This document shows positions 1-6,534 of a DNA stretch of 14,626 nt, one piece after another. Every line of letters begins with the position of its first letter. The stretch's first letter is position 1. The position numbers and the translations under genes were made by a program. Source of the stretch: PALSA-1006 sp036171275 (GTDB lineage Bacteria > Pseudomonadota > Gammaproteobacteria > Burkholderiales > Gallionellaceae); NCBI GenBank assembly GCA_036171275.1, contig JAVHQT010000047.1, positions 1 through 14,626 on the forward strand. The letters are read 5' to 3'. The notes under the pieces are model-generated. The model was not told the origin of the DNA, ran no database searches, and saw only the letters and a program-made list of their open reading frames with translations.

Positions 1-1911
1 GATTTACTGGCGCTGCCCGCAGGAAGGCTGGCGTATGTCGGTGGACCAGCTTGGGGCGTGGTAGATATGCAAGGAAAAATCCTGCTGCGGCATACGCCGG
101 TGATTGCGGATTTCCGGGCAATGGGCGAAGGCTTTACGCTCTCTGCCGATGGCGCGCAAGTGCGCTTTGACTATGAGTATGGCGGTAAATCGCCCGCCGT
201 GTTCGATGCGGCGCAGCGGGCGTTTGTGGCGGAACAAGGGCTGAACTCACCGATTCTCAGTGCCTATGGGATGAACGTCACCGACTGGGAAGATACCACC
301 GCGCCCAAACTCAACGGAACGCTGCTGCAACTGAAAAACTTTGACATGTCGCGCAGCCTTGCCCTGTTGCCGGACGGCAGCGGCTTCGCGCTGGGCACAG
401 ATTGGCAATTGATTCTTTTCAACCGCAACGGCAATCAACGCTGGCAACTGCCCGTCCCCGGCGCGGTGTGGGCGGTGAATGTTTCACAAGACGGACGCTG
501 GGTGGTGGCAGCGTATGGCGACGGCACCATCCGCTGGCATCGCGCTTCCGACGGCGCAGAGCAACTCGCCTTTTTCCCCCATGCCGATAAAAAGCGTTGG
601 GTGCTGTGGACACCGTCGGGTTATTACGATGCTTCGCCCGGTGCGGAAGGCATGATTGGCTGGCATGTGAATCGCGGCAAAGACCACGCGGCGGATTTCT
701 TCCCTGCGTCGCGTTTTCGAGAACGTTTCTATCGCCCTGATTTAATTGAGAAAATCTTAAGCACCCAAGATGAAGCGGAAGCGTTGCGGCAGGCAAACGA
801 AGCCAGCGGTCGGCGACAAAATGCGACGGTTTCGGTGGCGCAGGTGTTGCCGCCCGTGGTGGAGTTGTTAAGCGCCGCCGAATTAGAAACGGGAGAAACC
901 ACCTTAACCTTGCGTTATCGCACCCGTTCGGCGGCGGATGCGCCGGTGACGGCGGTGCGGGCGCGGGTGAACGGGCAAGCGCAAAGTGGCGAACGGGCGT
1001 TGCGTCCGGTGCGTGCCGAGGGTGAACAAAGCATTCAAGTGACGATTCCGCCGCAAAATAGCGAGATTCAGGTGTTCGCAGAAAATCGTTTTGGCGTGTC
1101 CGTGCCAGCGATTGTGCGAGTTACTTGGAAAGGCAAAACAGCTGCCGCTGCGGGTTTTGTGATTAAGCCGAAATTGTATGTGTTGGCGGTGGGGGTGGCG
1201 AATTATTCTTCGTCCGAGATTCCGAAACTGGGCTTTTCTGCCAAAGATGCACGCGATTTTGCCGCGACGATGAAAAAGCAAACGGCGTTGTACCGCGAGG
1301 TGGAAGTGCGCTTGCTGACTGAGGCGGAGGCGACGCGGGATAATGTGGTGGATGGGCTGGAATGGTTGCAAAAGCAGGTGACGCAACACGATGTCGGGAT
1401 GTTGTTTATGGCGGGTCACGGCGTGAACGATGCGACGGCGGGCTATTATTATTTGCCCGTGGATGCGAATCCGGACAAGCTAAAACGCACCGGCGTTTCG
1501 ATGGCGGATATTCGCGGCACCTTGGCGAGTTTGACCGGGAAAGCGGTGTTTTTTATTGACACTTGCCACGCGGGCAATGCGCTGGGTGGCGGTCGGCGCG
1601 CCTTGGATAATAATTTGAACGGGGTGATTAACGAATTGTCCAGCGCGGAGAATGGCGTGGTGGTGTTTTCGTCTAGCACCGGCAGCCAGTATTCGCTGGA
1701 AAATGCGGCGTGGGGAAATGGCGCGTTTACCAAGGCCTTGATTGAAGGCATGAACGGCGGCGCAGATTATCAACGCACCGGACGCATTACCCACAAAATG
1801 CTGGATTTGTTTATTTCGGAACGGGTGAAAGCCTTGACCAACGGGCAGCAATCGCCAGTGACGCAAGCACCCGGCGGCGTGCCAGATTTTCCGGTGGCGG
1901 CGGGACGGTAA
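1..1911 (+). CDS. WD40-like/caspase-fold (peptidase C14) protein, 5' end cut by window
   Basis: The frame is open from base 1, so the true start lies outside the window; the GTG at 58 is an internal codon within propeller-like sequence. The first ~200 codons look like WD40-type beta-propeller blades (LALLPDG, VNVSQDGRWVVAA, DGTIRW), followed by the WVLWTPSGYYDASPG block that often joins such blades to caspase domains. A probable Ig-like beta region spans about 840-1130. The C-terminal caspase fold starts near 1160 (KLYVLAVGVANY). It has both catalytic residues: His in GHG at 1417-1419 and Cys in DTCHAG at 1564-1566, 49 residues apart. This makes it a prokaryotic caspase homologue (orthocaspase/metacaspase type), probably an active cysteine peptidase. 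Substrate is unknown; the propeller may bind partner proteins. No partner gene is visible, because the gene converges on the next cluster. The family assignment is firm; the role is not. Confidence 0.9.
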   Translation, partial: DLLALPAGRLAYVGGPAWGVVDMQGKILLRHTPVIADFRAMGEGFTLSADGAQVRFDYEYGGKSPAVFDAAQRAFVAEQGLNSPILSAYGMNVTDWEDTTAPKLNGTLLQLKNFDMSRSLALLPDGSGFALGTDWQLILFNRNGNQRWQLPVPGAVWAVNVSQDGRWVVAAYGDGTIRWHRASDGAEQLAFFPHADKKRWVLWTPSGYYDASPGAEGMIGWHVNRGKDHAADFFPASRFRERFYRPDLIEKILSTQDEAEALRQANEASGRRQNATVSVAQVLPPVVELLSAAELETGETTLTLRYRTRSAADAPVTAVRARVNGQAQSGERALRPVRAEGEQSIQVTIPPQNSEIQVFAENRFGVSVPAIVRVTWKGKTAAAAGFVIKPKLYVLAVGVANYSSSEIPKLGFSAKDARDFAATMKKQTALYREVEVRLLTEAEATRDNVVDGLEWLQKQVTQHDVGMLFMAGHGVNDATAGYYYLPVDANPDKLKRTGVSMADIRGTLASLTGKAVFFIDTCHAGNALGGGRRALDNNLNGVINELSSAENGVVVFSSSTGSQYSLENAAWGNGAFTKALIEGMNGGADYQRTGRITHKMLDLFISERVKALTNGQQSPVTQAPGGVPDFPVAAGR

Positions 1912-1926
1912 GACTATAGATTCAAC

Positions 1927-2110
1927 CCGTTCGCCCTAAACCTGCCCGCATAGCAGGCGTGGCTAAGGGGTCTGAAAAACGCATTTGCATTCCATTCATA
2001 CTTCGATACGCGCATAAAGCCGCGCTACTCAGCACGAACGGAATGGTCACCGATTGGGTGAAACACCGTTCGCTCTGAGCAACCCGCACAGCGGGCATGG
2101 CTAAGGGTTG
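1927..2110. repeat. Cluster of degenerate CCGTTCG-type dispersed repeats
   Basis: The spacer between the two convergent genes holds two imperfect direct copies of a ~45-nt unit, at 1927-1970 and 2066-2110. Both begin CCGTTCGC and end GGCTAAGGG, and both contain a small hairpin (CCTGC/GCAGG at 1941-1957; CCCGC/GCGGG at 2083-2095). Between them an inverted copy ends in GCACGAACGG at 2032-2041. The same core recurs near 5409, 5589 and 14078. The unit resembles the short palindromic intergenic repeats with a CCGTTCGTGCTGAG core found in many proteobacteria. It may also serve as the 3' end signal for both convergent transcripts; I see no classical terminator here. Confidence 0.65.
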
Positions 2111-2135
2111 AGGCATTTCAACTGTGTTTTTAGAA

Positions 2136-2981
2136 TCAGAGACTGACTTTAACGACCAATCCCAATTGCCGAATACGCTCCGCAAACGCTTCTAACTGCG
2201 CTAACGACAATGCCTGTAAACGTGGGGCTTCCGGTTGCATTGAAGCGCGCGCTAAGCCATAGAGCAGCACGCCTTGAGGGATTCGTTCTTGTTGCAAACG
2301 TCCTCTTAAAAAGTCCAAATAGTCCTCTTCATCTTGCTGACTTGGCGGCTGTCCATCGAACGCAAACCAGCAGGTTTGCAGCCAAGTATTGGCACAACAC
2401 GCTAGCGCAGCACTGAGATTTTCATTCACTTTGGCAAGCGTCATTCGCGTGTCATTGACGCGCGCTAATCCGGCCTCGCTGGCACGATCTAACTTAAACC
2501 AAATCTCGCCGTTCAGCGTTGCCAATTGGCACAAGCCCGCTTGTACCGTTTCTCTCGCTAGCAAGCTGCCGTTGGTAATCAGCACTAATTTGACTGCGTC
2601 AAGCCACGGCAGCTTCTCTTTGAATCTTGCAACCACTTGAATAACCTGAGGAAATTCGGCTGCACTAGTAGATTCGCCGTTACCAGAAAGGGCAATATCA
2701 TTAATGCGACGTGACGCTTCCGGCACGCGGGTTTGCATAAAATCGCCGTACTCAATTTCATGCAAAAACTGCGCGAGCTCTTGCTCCAATAACGCCAAAT
2801 CAACTGGCGGCGCTGTGCCCAATTTTAGCTCAGGAACTTGACAGTACAGGCAGCGCCAATTACAGGCGTTGTTGACATTCAGATTGATACCGATCGAAAC
2901 GCCGCCGGCGCGGCGCGAAATTACCGGATAAATATAGCGCATTCCCGTAATATCACGGGTGTGTTCGGTCACCGTCAGCAT
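2136..2981 (-). CDS. Radical SAM protein, function unknown
   Basis: A 281-residue protein if it starts at the ATG at 2979-2981; a TTG at 2997-2999, directly after the nlpD stop, would add six residues. No start has a convincing Shine-Dalgarno, so translation is probably coupled to nlpD. The radical SAM cluster motif CNWRCLYC is present (Cys 40, 44, 47, binding the 4Fe-4S cluster), preceded by SRRAGGVSIGINLN. A GNGEST motif near residue 100 fits the glycine-rich SAM-binding strand. The layout resembles a group of short radical SAM proteins related to COG0731, whose biochemical role I cannot assign. No SPASM or second cluster motif is evident, since only isolated cysteines follow. It is last in the surE-pcm-nlpD cluster, where rpoS often lies in relatives; that position alone does not imply a stationary-phase role. 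Confidence 0.88.
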   Translation of the reverse strand: MLTVTEHTRDITGMRYIYPVISRRAGGVSIGINLNVNNACNWRCLYCQVPELKLGTAPPVDLALLEQELAQFLHEIEYGDFMQTRVPEASRRINDIALSGNGESTSAAEFPQVIQVVARFKEKLPWLDAVKLVLITNGSLLARETVQAGLCQLATLNGEIWFKLDRASEAGLARVNDTRMTLAKVNENLSAALACCANTWLQTCWFAFDGQPPSQQDEEDYLDFLRGRLQQERIPQGVLLYGLARASMQPEAPRLQALSLAQLEAFAERIRQLGLVVKVSL

Positions 2982-2999
2982 AGATTGAGTCACGATCAA

Positions 3000-3947
3000 T
3001 TACGACTTCAGCAAAGGTAAAAATTGGACAGGATCAATGGGCTTGCCCAGCTTACGAATTTCAAAATGCAGCTTGTATTGTGGCGCATCGGTATTGCCCA
3101 TTTCGGCAATTTTTTGACCTTTTTTGACCAACTGCCCTTCTTTGACGAGGATTTGATTGTTATGCGCATACGCGCTTAGATACACTTTATTATGCTTAAT
3201 AATGATAAGTTTACCGTAGCCTCGCAAGCCGTTGCCGCTGTACACCACCTTGCCGGCGGCACTGGCAAAAATTGCTTGACCTGCGGTGCCGGCAATATCC
3301 ACGCCCTTACGATTTGCGCTTTCTGAAAAACCAGAAATAATTTTTCCGCTGGTGGGCAGCGCCCAGTCAATCCCTTCCTCTGGCGCATCATCGTCGTCAT
3401 CAGTGGCCTCAGGCGGCGTCACTTTAGGAGCAGTCACTATTTTTGCCGGCACCATGACGCTAGCCATTGCCACGGCGGAAACACCCGAAATTTGTGCTGC
3501 CTGAGCGAGTGCACGATCAGAATAAGGAATTTTCAGTGCTTGAGGTTGAGTTTTTGTGCCCAACGGAGTAAGCCGACGTTTTTCAACCAGCCTAAGCACT
3601 GCATTGGCAGAAGGAATCATTAGATTTTGTCCTGCTCGAATTTCATTGGGGTTTTCCAAATTATTGGCCGCCACTAAAGCGCGAAAATCAACACCTTGCG
3701 CAAAGGCAATACTGTACAAAGTGTCGCCTCTTTGCACTTCATAATTCGTCGTTCCGCTGCTTGATTTGCCGACGGCAGAAGGCGATACGGCGGGTGAAAT
3801 ATCGACTGTTTTCGTCGGTGAAAGCGGGTGAATATCTGCATTAAGCTCGACAATTGGCGCGTGATTCGGCTGGCGAGTCACACAACCGTTAATAAAAATA
3901 CTCAATATAATCAATAAGATATACGAATAGAGCGAATTCATTTTCAT
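3000..3947 (-). CDS. nlpD: NlpD-like murein hydrolase activator lipoprotein (LysM + degenerate LytM/M23)
   Basis: 315 residues from the ATG at 3945-3947, which overlaps the pcm stop as TGATG; an in-frame TTG just upstream is less likely. The N-terminus is a lipoprotein signal with lipobox INGC (Cys22). The next residue is Val, not Asp, which predicts outer-membrane sorting. A LysM domain at about 68-111 (EVQRGDTLYSIA) should bind peptidoglycan. A low-complexity linker with a run of Asp follows, then an M23/LytM domain at about 196-311. Catalytic zinc ligands are missing as in E. coli NlpD: the HxxxD site reads RKGVD and the HxH site reads KLH, while YAH is kept. It is therefore expected to be non-hydrolytic and to activate an AmiC-type amidase at the division septum. 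It lies between pcm and the radical SAM gene. Confidence 0.93.
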   Translation of the reverse strand: MKMNSLYSYILLIILSIFINGCVTRQPNHAPIVELNADIHPLSPTKTVDISPAVSPSAVGKSSSGTTNYEVQRGDTLYSIAFAQGVDFRALVAANNLENPNEIRAGQNLMIPSANAVLRLVEKRRLTPLGTKTQPQALKIPYSDRALAQAAQISGVSAVAMASVMVPAKIVTAPKVTPPEATDDDDDAPEEGIDWALPTSGKIISGFSESANRKGVDIAGTAGQAIFASAAGKVVYSGNGLRGYGKLIIIKHNKVYLSAYAHNNQILVKEGQLVKKGQKIAEMGNTDAPQYKLHFEIRKLGKPIDPVQFLPLLKS

Positions 3948-4603
3948 CAAGCTTTACCCGACAGTATCGGTACAAATTTAACCGCTTCGAGTTGCGTTTG
4001 CACAAAGCCTGTTTCCGTGCGTTCAATCAACATCAGCACTTGTTCTTGCGCGCCTAAAGGCATGACTAAACGACCACCAACCGCCAATTGTGCCAACAGG
4101 GCTTGCGGAACAAGCGTTGCCGCCGCCGCCATAATAATGCCATCGAACGGCGCGAGTTCGGGTCTGCCCAGCGTGCCATCGGCGTGAGTCAATTCCACAT
4201 TTCGGACATTTAATTCCTTTAGCGTTTTCAGTGCGCGTAAATACAAAGGCTTGAGCCGCTCGGCGGAATACACGGTTTGCGCTACTTGCCCCAAAATAGC
4301 TGCCTGATAGCCACATCCAGTGCCTATCTCTAACACCTTGATTAAATTACCTTTTTTTCGCAAAATTTCAATCATTCTGGCGACAATATACGGCTGCGAA
4401 ATGGTTTGCCCGTAACCCAGCGGAAACGAAACATCGTCGTAAGCCAAATGCGCTAGCGCTTCATCGACAAAAATATGGCGCGGCACACTGCTCATCGCCC
4501 CCAGCACAACTTCATCTTGAATTCCCTTTTCGCGTAAACGCATCACCATCCGGTCGCGGGTGCGTTGCGAGGTCATGCCAATTCCAGCGTGTTTCACATT
4601 CAT
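3947..4603 (-). CDS. pcm: Protein-L-isoaspartate O-methyltransferase
   Basis: 218 residues. The start ATG at 4601-4603 forms an ATGA overlap with the surE stop; the frame is open further upstream but only as a shadow inside surE. The enzyme uses S-adenosylmethionine to methylate isoaspartyl residues of ageing proteins, starting their repair. Visible hallmarks are GYGQTISQP at about 63-71, characteristic of the family, and SAM-binding motif I VLEIGTGCGYQA at about 90-101. Length agrees with the usual ~210 residues. It is expected to act in the cytoplasm. The short overlaps on both sides show one transcript with surE and nlpD and translational coupling. Nothing looks damaged. Confidence 0.96.
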   Translation of the reverse strand: MNVKHAGIGMTSQRTRDRMVMRLREKGIQDEVVLGAMSSVPRHIFVDEALAHLAYDDVSFPLGYGQTISQPYIVARMIEILRKKGNLIKVLEIGTGCGYQAAILGQVAQTVYSAERLKPLYLRALKTLKELNVRNVELTHADGTLGRPELAPFDGIIMAAAATLVPQALLAQLAVGGRLVMPLGAQEQVLMLIERTETGFVQTQLEAVKFVPILSGKA

Positions 4604-5349
4604 AGTGCTGACTCCATCCAAGTTCGAACTGTTTTCAGTTGCGCAAAATGCGTTAAATCGATTTGCAGCGGCGTAATCGAAACGCTGGTTTGCGCCACGG
4701 CGTAGAAATCCGTGCCTGCACTCGCATCTTGCGCACTGCCGGCCGCGCCAACCCAATACACGGTTTGACCGCGCGGATTTTGCGCTTTCACCACCGGCTC
4801 AGCCTTGTGCCGTCGCCCTAAACGCGTCACTTGCGTTGACTGTAATTCGGCAAATGGCACGTCAGGCACGTTTACATTCAGCAAGCAAGGTTCTGGGTGC
4901 GGCTGCCGTACAAAACGTTGCACCAAGTCGGCCACCACCTGCGCTGCCGTGTCGTAATAGCTTAAATTTGTCCCCACCAAAGACACTGCAAGCGACGGAA
5001 TGCCCAGCAAAAAGCCTTCCGTCGCAGCGGCAACCGTACCGGAATAAATGGTGTCGTCACCCATATTTGCGCCTGCATTAATGCCAGAAATCACCATATC
5101 TGGCAGGGTGTCCAACATGCCGGTGACCGCCATGTGGACGCAATCCGTTGGCGTGCCGTTGATAAAATAAAACCCGTTCGCTGCTTGTCGCAAATTCAAG
5201 GGTCTATCTAGCGTCAGCGAATTGCTCGCGCCACTACGATCACGCTCAGGCGCGACCACGACGATTTCTGCCAAAGCCGATAAATGCTGCGCCAAGCAGG
5301 CTAAACCAGGCGCAAGATAACCGTCGTCATTACTCAGTAAAATTCGCAT
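4600..5349 (-). CDS. surE: 5'/3'-nucleotidase SurE
   Basis: 249 residues from an ATG at 5347-5349. SurE is a metal-dependent phosphatase that removes phosphate from nucleoside 5'- and 3'-monophosphates and can act on short polyphosphates. The N-terminus MRILLSNDDG carries the paired metal ligands Asp8 and Asp9. Ser39 lies in RSGASNSLTL and Asn91 in SGINAGANMGDD, matching the known metal site. Length is typical (about 250). It is the first gene of the surE-pcm-nlpD-radical SAM cluster. I see no near-consensus promoter in the ~40 nt between it and the inverted-repeat element at 5387-5490. The promoter may lie inside that element or be weak. Confidence 0.96.
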   Translation of the reverse strand: MRILLSNDDGYLAPGLACLAQHLSALAEIVVVAPERDRSGASNSLTLDRPLNLRQAANGFYFINGTPTDCVHMAVTGMLDTLPDMVISGINAGANMGDDTIYSGTVAAATEGFLLGIPSLAVSLVGTNLSYYDTAAQVVADLVQRFVRQPHPEPCLLNVNVPDVPFAELQSTQVTRLGRRHKAEPVVKAQNPRGQTVYWVGAAGSAQDASAGTDFYAVAQTSVSITPLQIDLTHFAQLKTVRTWMESAL

Positions 5350-5386
5350 TCACATCACTTTCGGACACTTCTAAAATTGAATATTT

Positions 5387-5490
5387 AGGAAAACGCTGAT
5401 TGAATCAACCGTTCGCTCTGAGCCCTTCGGCTAGCTCAGGAGAGCCTAGTCGAAGGGCTCACTACGAACGGAATAAATCAGCGTTATCCT
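5387..5490. repeat. 104-nt imperfect inverted-repeat (REP/MITE-like) element
   Basis: The outer 15-bp arms at 5387-5401 and 5476-5490 match at 14 of 15 positions when one is reverse complemented (core AACGCTGATT/AATCAGCGTT). Inside are CCGTTCG at 5409-5415 and CGAACGG at 5465-5471, then GAGCCCTTCG at 5420-5429 and CGAAGGGCTC at 5451-5460. The central segment can fold further. The element could form one long hairpin in RNA. It shares its core with the repeats at 1927-2110, 5589-5647 and 14078-14101. It lies just upstream of surE and downstream of the efp terminator, so it may insulate or modulate surE expression. No protein is encoded. Confidence 0.75.
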
Positions 5491-5510
5491 AGTCGCGTCC
5501 TTCATCAAGT

Positions 5511-5540
5511 TAAAAACAAAAAAGCAGCCAAGGCTGCTTT
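5511..5540 (-). terminator. Intrinsic terminator downstream of efp (possibly bidirectional)
   Basis: AAAGCAGC at 5521-5528 pairs with GCTGCTTT at 5533-5540 around a 4-nt loop. On the minus strand the stem is followed by TTTTTTGTTTTT (5511-5522), a strong U-tract. It therefore ends transcription from efp before surE. On the plus strand the hairpin is followed by a weaker TTTTTCTG run. Confidence 0.85.
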
Positions 5541-5588
5541 TTCTGTCGATATATCGATCCATTATTGAGTAAAAATGGAAACAGAATA

Positions 5589-5647
5589 CCGTTCGTGCTG
5601 AACTTTTCTAACCCTGAATCACCCTTCGACAAGCTTAGGGTGAACGG
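5589..5647. repeat. CCGTTCG-type repeat hairpin between efp and its terminator
   Basis: The segment starts CCGTTCGTGCTGAAC (5589-5603) and ends GTGAACGG (5640-5647). It includes a perfect 7-bp inverted repeat, TCACCCT at 5619-5625 and AGGGTGA at 5637-5643, around an 11-nt loop. It is another copy of the family seen at 5387-5490 and 1927-2110. It would lie in the 3' untranslated part of the efp transcript, where such hairpins can protect RNA from 3' exonucleases; that role is inference. Confidence 0.6.
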
Positions 5648-5666
5648 TTTTGAAATGAATGAATTA

Positions 5667-6227
5667 TTAAGCATTCACACGTTTACGAAACTCATTGGTG
5701 CGCGTATCTATTTCGATTTTGTCACCGATTTCGATAAACGCAGCCACTGGCAATTCAAAGCCAGTATTGATCTTGGCTGGCTTCATCACTTTGCCAGAAG
5801 TATCGCCACGCACAGCAGGTTCGGTATAAATGACTTCGCGCACAATGCTGTTTGGCAACTCAACAGAAATCGCTTTGTCGTTATAAAACACGACTTCGCA
5901 GGGCATATTGTCTTCAATATAGTGAATTGCATCGCCCATATTTTCGGCTTCGATTTCATATTGATTGTATTCGGTGTCCATAAACACATACATCGGGTCA
6001 GCGAAGTAAGTGTAAGTGCATTCTTTGCGATCCAAAATAATTTGGTCAAATTTGTCGTCGGCTGCAAAAATCGCCTCACTCGGCGCTTCGGTCAGCAAGT
6101 TTTTAAATTTAAATTTGACCACCGAGCCACTGCGACCTGAGCGGCTGTATTCCGCTTTTTGCACCACCAAGGGTTGATCTTTGACGAGTACAACATTGCC
6201 TGCGCGGAGTTCTTGAGCGATTTTCAT
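5667..6227 (-). CDS. efp: Elongation factor P (arginine-32 type)
   Basis: 186 residues, the usual length. EF-P binds ribosomes stalled at polyproline stretches and helps form the peptide bond. The three-domain layout is visible: an N-terminal KOW-like domain (MKIAQELRAG), the middle OB domain (LDRKECTYTYFADPMYVFMD) and a C-terminal OB domain (YTEPAVRGDTSGKVMKPA). The tip loop reads SGRSG with Arg at residue 32. This matches the Pseudomonas/Neisseria class, in which EarP adds rhamnose to Arg32, rather than the E. coli Lys34 class modified by EpmA/EpmB. No earP lies next to it in the window. The gene follows uvrA on the same strand after 307 nt, probably has its own promoter (candidate -10 at 6266-6271), and ends at the terminator near 5521. 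Its Shine-Dalgarno is poor. Confidence 0.97.
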   Translation of the reverse strand: MKIAQELRAGNVVLVKDQPLVVQKAEYSRSGRSGSVVKFKFKNLLTEAPSEAIFAADDKFDQIILDRKECTYTYFADPMYVFMDTEYNQYEIEAENMGDAIHYIEDNMPCEVVFYNDKAISVELPNSIVREVIYTEPAVRGDTSGKVMKPAKINTGFELPVAAFIEIGDKIEIDTRTNEFRKRVNA

Positions 6228-6534
6228 TTTTTAAGTCTGCCTAAAGCTAATTTTCGAAGGCGCGAATTCTACCTACTTCGGCGCAAAAATCCAGCAAAAT
6301 CAAAGTGGAAAATTTGTTGTGCGCGAACAAAATGCTCAGAACTTGCCCCATCCCTACCTCAATCCTGCCCCTTAAAAGTAAGGGCGTTTGCTGTTAAGGG
6401 TTCTAGCGATGCTCAAACGTACGTCCATTCTTCCGCCTACGAAAAAGAAGGTTTGGAAGAAAAGGGTTAGTTCGTTCTCACGATTTAAATTGAAAATACC
6501 GAACTCCCCCGCCCATTTCAGTTGTTTTTTCTCG
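6228..6534. other. 307-nt spacer between uvrA and efp, no gene seen
   Basis: I find no convincing coding frame, tRNA or repeat copy. A short hairpin (CCCTT at 6369-6373 with AAGGG at 6380-6384) lies near the middle. It lacks a clear U-tract on either strand, so it is at best a weak end signal for uvrA. A candidate efp promoter lies at the left end. Confidence 0.5.
6266..6271 (-). promoter_or_regulatory. Candidate -10 box for efp
   Basis: On the minus strand the hexamer is TAGAAT (5 of 6 to TATAAT), about 39 nt before the efp ATG. No good -35 is found at 16-18 nt: the best is TGGATT-like, and TTGCTG sits too far at 20 nt. The call rests mainly on the -10 box and the need for a promoter in this spacer. 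Confidence 0.35.

Noticed and set aside
58..60. GTG at 58 as the start of the caspase-like gene
   Set aside because: The frame is open to base 1 and the preceding residues (RLAYVGGPAWGVVD) continue the propeller-like pattern, so the gene is cut by the window edge.
4604..4756. Longer pcm starting upstream at 4756
   Set aside because: The extra 51 residues are a shadow of surE, while the ATG at 4601-4603 gives the usual family N-terminus and an ATGA overlap.
5565..6140. 191-codon plus-strand reading frame over efp
   Set aside because: It is antisense to the well-conserved efp gene, rich in Phe/His/Asn as expected of a shadow frame, and has no recognisable family.
6367..6385. Hairpin at 6369-6384 as the uvrA terminator
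   Set aside because: The stem is only five pairs and no T run follows on the minus strand.
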